A stretch of 18,213 nt of DNA. Source: CALJIC01 sp039805565. Its GTDB lineage: Bacteria; Chloroflexota; Chloroflexia; Chloroflexales; Roseiflexaceae. Position numbers and translations under genes: made by a program. The DNA lies in assembly GCA_039805565.1 (NCBI GenBank), contig JBDLTZ010000061.1, positions 1 to 18,213 on the forward strand, written 5' to 3'. Every line of letters begins with the position of its first letter. Position 1 is the stretch's first letter. The notes beneath the pieces were generated by a model. The model was not told the DNA's origin and did not search any database. It saw nothing but the letters and a program-made list of their open reading frames with translations. Shown piece by piece: positions 14,106-18,213 of the stretch.

Positions 14106-14283
14106 GGGGGCTGCGCCCCCAGACCCCGCTTGCGCTGCAGGAGAAGGCCGCCGGGCGGTTGCCCCAGACCCCCGCTTGCGCTGCGGGAGAAGGCCGCCGG
14201 GCGGTTGCCCCACGCCCCCGCTTGTGCTGCGGGAGCAGGCTGCCCTGCGCTGGTTGCCCCCAGACCCCCGCTTGCGGCTCGAG
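14106..14283. repeat. 46-bp tandem GC-rich repeats upstream of the WD40 gene
   Basis: A hairpin GGGGGC-TGC-GCCCCC (14106-14120) is followed by about 3.5 tandem units: 14121-14165 (45 nt), 14166-14211 (46 nt), 14212-14260 (diverged, 49 nt) and a partial copy at 14261-14283. Each begins AGACCCC(C)GCTTG and contains GGAGAAGGCCGCCGGGCGG or a variant. With the heptamers to the right it fills the gap between permease 1 and the WD40 promoter; no gene is present. Confidence 0.9.
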
Positions 14284-14322
14284 ACGTGCGGCTCAAAACT
14301 CGTGGCTAACGGCTCAGCGCTC
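14274..14322. repeat. Heptamer array across the permease 1 stop codon
   Basis: Seven consecutive units in register: GCGGCTC, GAGACGT, GCGGCTC, AAAACTC, GTGGCTA, ACGGCTC, AGCGCTC. The last two overlap the permease 1 3' end, so its final residues (RRSER) and stop codon (14314-14316) are written in repeat sequence. Confidence 0.7.
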
Positions 14323-15378
14323 GCTCCGGCGCAGCCCGCCCGCGGCGAGCGCAAACAGCACCAGCGCACCCTGGAGCACGCCGGCGATGCTGCTGTCAAT
14401 GCTGAGCGCGAGTGGCAGCTGGATACTGCCGACGGTGAAGCAGGCGAACGCGGCGGCTACCGGGAGCACCCAGGCCGGGTTGGCGCGCACCAGCAGCGCC
14501 ACCAGCAGGCCGAGCAGGCCGATACCACTTGAGATATTCGGGATGAGCGCGTGGAACACCGCCAGCACCTGGATGCCGCCCGCTACACCGGCCAGCGCCC
14601 CGCACGCGCCGATCGCCTCGAGTAGCCGGCGCCCCGCGGGCACACCGATGCGGGCGGCTGCGGCGGCGTTGAGCCCGGTGGCGCGGACGGCCAGTCCCCA
14701 GCGGGTGCGGCTGAGGACGAACCACACCAGCAGTACGGCGGCCACCGCGATCACCGGCGCCAGCGGTGCGAGCCGCAGCCGGCCGAGGGTGGGTAGCCAG
14801 AGCGCCTCGGGCAGCGGCTCGGTGCCGGACATAGAGGCGGTGCCGGGGCGCTTCCATGGGCCGAAGACCAGGTAGAGCGTGACGCCGGTGGCCAGGAAGT
14901 TGAGCCCGAGCCCAGCGAAGATCTCGCTCACGCGTGCGTAGAGCCGGAGCGCGCCGGCGAGCAGCGCCCAGAGCGCCCCACCGAGCGCGCCGGCGAGCAG
15001 CGCGAGGCTCCACAGCAGCGGCGGCGGCAGGTCCGGGAGCAGGCGCAGCACCAGCATCGCGAAGACCGCGCCGAGGGTCATCTGCCCTTCGATGCCGAGG
15101 TTGTACAGGCCGGCGGCGAACGAGATCGCCAGCCCGGCGGCGCAGAGGGCGAGCGGGGCCGCCAGCATGGCCGCGTCGCCGAGGCGCGCCGGTGTGCTGA
15201 AGGCGCCGAGCATGATCAGGCGGTAGGCCTCGAGCGGCGCCACGCCGGTGGAGAGCAGGATCAGCGTGGTGAAGACCAGCGCGCCGATCACGGGCAGGAC
15301 GAAGGACGAAAGACCAAGGATCAGCGACCGATGCTGGCCCAGGCTGAGCAGCTGTTGCGTCCGCGATGCGTCGTTCAT
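14314..15378 (-). CDS. ABC transporter permease 1 (BMP/simple-sugar type)
   Basis: A 354-residue polytopic inner-membrane protein of the BPD_transp_2 family (YufP/NupP-like) that forms the importer channel with permease 2. Around eight or more hydrophobic segments are visible. Conserved AAGLYNLGIEGQMTLGAVFA (about 88-107) is the family motif, and VSEIFAGLGLNFLATGVTLYLV (about 148-169) matches the segment that in relatives reads NEVxxTLMLNYIA. Its ATG overlaps the ATPase stop (ATGA at 15378-15375), so the two are translationally coupled. Residues 16-28 (HRSLILGLSSFVL) and the start region are encoded by heptamer repeats, as are the last residues. The family usually transports nucleosides or simple sugars; the substrate here is not shown. 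Confidence 0.93.
   Translation of the reverse strand: MNDASRTQQLLSLGQHRSLILGLSSFVLPVIGALVFTTLILLSTGVAPLEAYRLIMLGAFSTPARLGDAAMLAAPLALCAAGLAISFAAGLYNLGIEGQMTLGAVFAMLVLRLLPDLPPPLLWSLALLAGALGGALWALLAGALRLYARVSEIFAGLGLNFLATGVTLYLVFGPWKRPGTASMSGTEPLPEALWLPTLGRLRLAPLAPVIAVAAVLLVWFVLSRTRWGLAVRATGLNAAAAARIGVPAGRRLLEAIGACGALAGVAGGIQVLAVFHALIPNISSGIGLLGLLVALLVRANPAWVLPVAAAFACFTVGSIQLPLALSIDSSIAGVLQGALVLFALAAGGLRRSER
15297..15331. repeat. Heptamers within the permease 1 N-terminus
   Basis: Five in-register units, GGACGAA, GGACGAA, AGACCAA, GGATCAG and CGACCGA, lie inside the coding sequence and encode residues 16-28, just before and into the first membrane helix. Confidence 0.75.
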
Positions 15379-17012
15379 TGGTCTGGGGTCCTTGGTCTCT
15401 GGCCGTCCATCGCCTCGAAGCCCACGCCGCCGATCATCTCGGCCACGCGCTCATAGGTGAGCTCGGCGCGCGGGATGGGGCGCGTGAGGCGGCCGGCGAA
15501 GAAGACCAGCACGTAGTCGCTGTACTCCAGCACCTCATCGATGTCGGCGGAGGCGAACACCAGCGCTGTGCCGGCGGCAGCGCGGTCGCGCAGCTTCTGC
15601 CAGACGGCGCGAGCGGAGGCCACATCCAGGCCACGGGTGGGCTGTTCGAGCAGGATCCCGGCGCAGTGTGGCGGGAGTAGCGAGAGCATGGCGCGCTGCT
15701 GGTTGCCGCCGGAGAGCGACGCGAGGGGTGTATCGGGCGTGCCGCGGATGGCGAAGGCGGTGATGGCGGCCTCGGCGGCCGCGCGCGCACCCTTGCGGTC
15801 CACGAGCGGCCCGTGCGCTCCCGAGGTGTCGGCGCGCGGGAGGTAGGGCTGCTGCAGCGCGAAGTGGTCCGCCAGGGAGAGCGCCCCCACCACGCCCTCG
15901 TCCATGCGGTCGGCGGGGATGTACTGCACACCGGCACGGCGGAAGGTCTCGGCGGGGGCGCCGGTGACCACGGCGCTGCCGAGAGTCATGCGGCCGGATG
16001 TGGGGCGTGCGCGGCCGCTGAGGAGGCGCAGCAGGATCTGCTGGCCGCTGCCCTCGAGGCCGGCGAGCCCGACCGAGGCGCCGTGCGGGATGGTGAGCTC
16101 GGGGACGCGCAGCTCGAGGGCGCCCTCGCGCGCGATGATGCCCTCGAGCCGCCAGACGGGGCTGACAGGCTTGGACGAAGGACCAGCGGCCGAAGGACGA
16201 AGGACCAGAGACGCATGAGCCACCTCCTTAGCCGGAGTGGTCAACGGTGGTTGGTCCGTCTGCGAGGCAGCTCGGTCGATGGTCGATGGTCGATGGTCTG
16301 CCGGCGCCTGGCCAAACATCATCCCAAGCAGCCGCTCCTGGGGCTGCGGCATCGTCATCTGCTCACCCACCACCCGCCCGGCGCGCAGCACGCTCACCGT
16401 GTTGCAGAGCGCTGCGACCTCATCGAGCTTGTGAGAGACGAACAGCACCGCGGCGCCGCTGGATGCCAGCTTCCTGACGGCGCTGAAGAGCGCGGCGGCC
16501 TGCGCGGCCGTTATCCCGGTGGTTGGCTCATCGAGGATGAGCACGCGCGCGCCGCAGGCCAATAGGCGGGTGAGCTCGAGCTGCTGGCGCTGGCCGACCG
16601 TCAGGCGGGCGACGGGCGTGTCGGGCAGGGCGGAGAAGCCGAGGTTGCCGGCGATCTCGAGCAGCATGCGGCGGGCAGCGCCGATGTCCGGCATCGTTGC
16701 GGGCGGGCTGGCGCAGAAGAAGTTCTCGAGGGCGGTGAAGGCCGGGACGTCGAGCGGGTCCTGGTGGACCATGCCAACACCCGCGAGGAGCGCGTCGGCG
16801 GGGGAGCGGAGCTGGATGGGCTGGCCGTCGAGCAGAATCTCGCCGGCGTCAGCGCGCAGGAAGCCCGAGAGCAGCTTCATGAGCGTGCTCTTGCCGGCGC
16901 CGTTCTCGCCGAGGACGCCGTGGATCTGCCCGGCCGCGAAGCGCAGGCTGACAGCGTCGTTGGCGCGGAGGGAGCCGAACGTCTTGGTGAGGTTGCGGAC
17001 TTCGATATCCAT
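15375..17012 (-). CDS. ABC transporter ATP-binding protein, double NBD (BMP/simple-sugar type)
   Basis: A 545-residue peripheral ATPase with two fused nucleotide-binding domains (YufO/RbsA-like) that powers the importer. NBD1 has Walker A GENGAGKST (35-43), a weakened signature LTVGQRQQ (137-144) and Walker B VLILDEPTTG (157-166). NBD2 has a degenerate Walker A GLEGSGQQ (318-325, lysine replaced), a good signature LSGGNQQR (433-440) and an altered Walker B ILLEQPTRGLD (453-463); degenerate NBD2 is common in this family. The interdomain linker (about 238-285) is encoded by heptamer repeats. I chose the ATG at 17012, where homology begins (MDIEVRNLTKTFG); the frame runs on to 17120, but those 36 codons are repeat DNA. 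No Shine-Dalgarno is visible. The stop overlaps the permease 1 start. Confidence 0.94.
   Translation of the reverse strand: MDIEVRNLTKTFGSLRANDAVSLRFAAGQIHGVLGENGAGKSTLMKLLSGFLRADAGEILLDGQPIQLRSPADALLAGVGMVHQDPLDVPAFTALENFFCASPPATMPDIGAARRMLLEIAGNLGFSALPDTPVARLTVGQRQQLELTRLLACGARVLILDEPTTGITAAQAAALFSAVRKLASSGAAVLFVSHKLDEVAALCNTVSVLRAGRVVGEQMTMPQPQERLLGMMFGQAPADHRPSTIDRAASQTDQPPLTTPAKEVAHASLVLRPSAAGPSSKPVSPVWRLEGIIAREGALELRVPELTIPHGASVGLAGLEGSGQQILLRLLSGRARPTSGRMTLGSAVVTGAPAETFRRAGVQYIPADRMDEGVVGALSLADHFALQQPYLPRADTSGAHGPLVDRKGARAAAEAAITAFAIRGTPDTPLASLSGGNQQRAMLSLLPPHCAGILLEQPTRGLDVASARAVWQKLRDRAAAGTALVFASADIDEVLEYSDYVLVFFAGRLTRPIPRAELTYERVAEMIGGVGFEAMDGQRPRTPDQ
15378..15405. repeat. Heptamers at the ATPase-permease 1 junction
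   Basis: Units TTGGTCT, GGGGTCC, TTGGTCT and CTGGCCG lie in 7-nt register. They encode the last residues of the ATPase (about GQRPRTPDQ) and adjoin the ATGA overlap, so repeat DNA supplies the coupled start/stop and the weak AAGGA upstream of permease 1. Confidence 0.7.
16173..16300. repeat. Heptamer arrays encoding the ATPase interdomain linker
   Basis: Three tracts lie inside the ATPase gene: GGACGAA-GGACCAG twice with an 8-nt spacer (16173-16208); GGTCAAC, GGTGGTT, GGTCCGT (16239-16259); and three perfect GGTCGAT units plus a partial one (16274-16300). All keep the reading frame; the product is a Pro/Ser/Ala-rich linker containing SLVLRPS and HRPSTID. Confidence 0.85.
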
Positions 17013-17020
17013 ATATTGAC

Positions 17021-17134
17021 AGTGCTGAGTGCTGAGTGCTGAGTGCTGAGTGTCGAAGCCTACTCTGTCAGCGTTGAGAGCTGAGTGCTGAGTACCGAAG
17101 CCTACCTCGTTACTCAGCACTCAGCACTCAGCTC
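17021..17134. repeat. Heptamer arrays with a long hairpin between the BMP and ATPase genes
   Basis: Four AGTGCTG units plus AGTGTCG (17021-17055) and a second cluster (17078-17134) fill the 128-nt gap. GAGCTGAGTGCTGAGT (17078-17093) pairs perfectly with 17119-17134 (16 bp, 25-nt loop), beginning 6 nt past the BMP stop. TCGAAGCCTAC / CCGAAGCCTAC is duplicated at 17054-17064 and 17095-17105. No T-run follows. Such a hairpin after a binding-protein gene could raise its mRNA level relative to the membrane components. Confidence 0.88.
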
Positions 17135-17140
17135 TGGCGC

Positions 17141-18213
17141 CTACTGCGGCGCGCTCTGGCCCTCGATGCCCTCGAGCAGCTGGGGCATGTACCAGATCTG
17201 CTTGTCGTCAGCCGCGACGCCGTCGGCCAGGAACTCGCTGCCGTCCTGGAACGCGAGCGGGCCGGTGTAGAGGTTCAGGCTCCCGTCGGCCAGCTTCGCG
17301 ATGAAGCCATCGAGGTCGGCCTGGGCATCGCCGAGGGCCGGGCCGGACACGAAGCCGATACCGCTGGTCTCGGCGTTGTTGATGTCCTGCCAGTCCGGGC
17401 CGAACCACTCCCACTCAGGAGTGTAGGTGCCCTCGCGGGCCGCGTTGATGATGCGGGTGTAGGCCGGAATCCAGTTGTAGTACGGCACGCCGAGGCATGC
17501 GTCGGGGCCCTTCTCGCAGGCGCGCTCGAAGTCGTACGGGATGGCGTAGACCCGCTTGCCGGCCTGGGTAGCCTTGTTGGCCTCGACCAGCGCCTCGGTG
17601 GTGTCGATGCCCGAGATGATGACGTCGGTGCCGGCGTTGATGAAGTCGTTGGCGACCTGCGTCGGGTCCAGGGTGACGCCCGGGATGTTGAACCAGAAGC
17701 CGATCCAGGTGACGTTGAACTTCAGGTTCTCGGCGGGCTGGCCCTTGACCTCGGTCCAGCAGTGGCGCGCGCCGAGGAAGGCCGAGTTGACCAGGCGGCG
17801 GGTCTCGTCGTTGATGATCGGGCCGAGGTAGGAGATCTTGCCGGTCTCGCTCTTGAGGGCGGCGGCGCAGCCGGCGATCATCTTGCCGTACTCCATGCGG
17901 CCCATGGAGTTGCCGAGGTTCGGCGGGTTCTTGCCGGTGAGCACGTCGTCGCCGGAGGCGTGGATGAAGGTGATCTCGGGGTGGGCCTTGGCCGCCTCGC
18001 GGGTGCCGTCCTTGAAGTCATCCGAGTTGGTGATGATCAGCTGCGCGCCCTGGCTGACGAGCTCATCGACAACCTGCTCGACCTTGACATTCGGGCGGTC
18101 GGCGGGGTTGACCTTGTCGACGTAGATGAATTTGGCACCGGTCTGCTCCTCGACGACCCTAGCCGCCTCGTAGTGCGCCTGGCTCCAGCCGCCGTCGTTG
18201 ATCGGGCCGACGA
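17141..18213 (-). CDS. BMP-family ABC transporter substrate-binding protein, 5' end missing
   Basis: 356 residues are visible before the stop; the N-terminus, presumably with a lipoprotein signal, lies beyond the right edge. The first readable residues VGPINDGGWSQAHYEA match the BMP/PnrA-family start (GPxNDxGxN). Later landmarks are IITNSDDFKDG, FIHASGDD, GRMEYGKMIAGCAAA, ISYLGPI, NVTWIGFWFNIPGVTLDP and DVIISGIDTTEALVEANKA, typical of the periplasmic-binding fold. Four cysteines (AGCAAA, RHCWTE, RACEKGPDAC) could form two disulfides. Family members bind nucleosides, or in some cases other small ligands such as sugars. It is the first visible gene of the transporter operon and is followed by the ATPase after a repeat-hairpin gap. 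A shorter GTG-initiated reading from 17944 is only an internal fragment. Confidence 0.95.
   Translation of the reverse strand, partial: VGPINDGGWSQAHYEAARVVEEQTGAKFIYVDKVNPADRPNVKVEQVVDELVSQGAQLIITNSDDFKDGTREAAKAHPEITFIHASGDDVLTGKNPPNLGNSMGRMEYGKMIAGCAAALKSETGKISYLGPIINDETRRLVNSAFLGARHCWTEVKGQPAENLKFNVTWIGFWFNIPGVTLDPTQVANDFINAGTDVIISGIDTTEALVEANKATQAGKRVYAIPYDFERACEKGPDACLGVPYYNWIPAYTRIINAAREGTYTPEWEWFGPDWQDINNAETSGIGFVSGPALGDAQADLDGFIAKLADGSLNLYTGPLAFQDGSEFLADGVAADDKQIWYMPQLLEGIEGQSAPQ

Noticed and set aside
17013..17120. Extended ATPase N-terminus reading through the repeats
   Set aside because: The 36 codons are translated heptamers (repeating QHSAL); family homology begins at the ATG at 17012.

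Overview
The window is about 18.2 kb of GC-rich DNA (high G/C at third codon positions) in which every substantial gene lies on the minus strand; the one exception is a small plus-strand gene at 7457-7756. High GC, sugar-catabolic genes, a BMP-type ABC transporter, a WD40/membrane fusion protein and abundant heptanucleotide arrays fit a filamentous Chloroflexota bacterium of the Roseiflexus/Kouleothrix kind. That assignment is inference from style; there is no rRNA or marker gene here.

Region 1 (7110 down to 1) is a sugar-catabolic gene run. In transcription order it encodes a VOC/glyoxalase-fold protein, a Gfo/Idh/MocA oxidoreductase, a GntR/FCD regulator, a TIM-barrel sugar isomerase/epimerase, an SDR dehydrogenase, a phasin-like helical protein, xylose isomerase (xylA) and xylulokinase (xylB, which runs off the left edge). 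XylA and XylB send D-xylose to xylulose 5-phosphate. The oxidoreductases and TIM-barrel protein probably handle related sugars or sugar acids, and the FCD regulator is the likely local controller. A good sigma70-type promoter (TTGACA-N17-TATACT, 7383-7355) lies about 240 nt upstream of the first gene, and a lac-operator-like palindrome (7136-7153) sits in the leader.

Region 2 (7384-7756) holds a divergent extended -10 promoter and a 99-residue protein of unknown function. Its end overlaps, tail to tail, the end of the kinase gene of region 3.

Region 3 (18213 down to 7747) is a BMP-family ABC transporter operon with accessory enzymes. In transcription order it encodes a substrate-binding protein (5' end missing), a double-NBD ATPase, permease 1, a WD40-membrane fusion protein, permease 2, a HAD phosphatase, a 321-residue protein I cannot assign, and an RfaE/HldE-type PfkB sugar kinase. 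The WD40 gene separates two permease genes that are normally adjacent. It has its own promoter and is bracketed by GC-rich repeats, so it looks inserted. A kinase, a phosphatase and an unknown enzyme next to an importer suggest uptake and phosphorylation of a sugar or nucleoside-derived sugar, or a heptose-like activation route; the substrate is not readable from the sequence.

The most unusual structural signal is a system of 7-nt repeat arrays. They fill nearly every junction of the transporter operon (17021-17134, 15297-15405, 14274-14322, 10881-11013) and the xylA-xylB junction (1010-1089). They also enter coding sequence: the linker between the two nucleotide-binding domains of the ATPase (16173-16300), the ATPase C-terminus and the permease 1 N-terminus. 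In the 10881-11013 array three different heptamer families follow one another without loss of the 7-nt register.

No tRNA, rRNA, CRISPR array, transposase or phage gene was seen.
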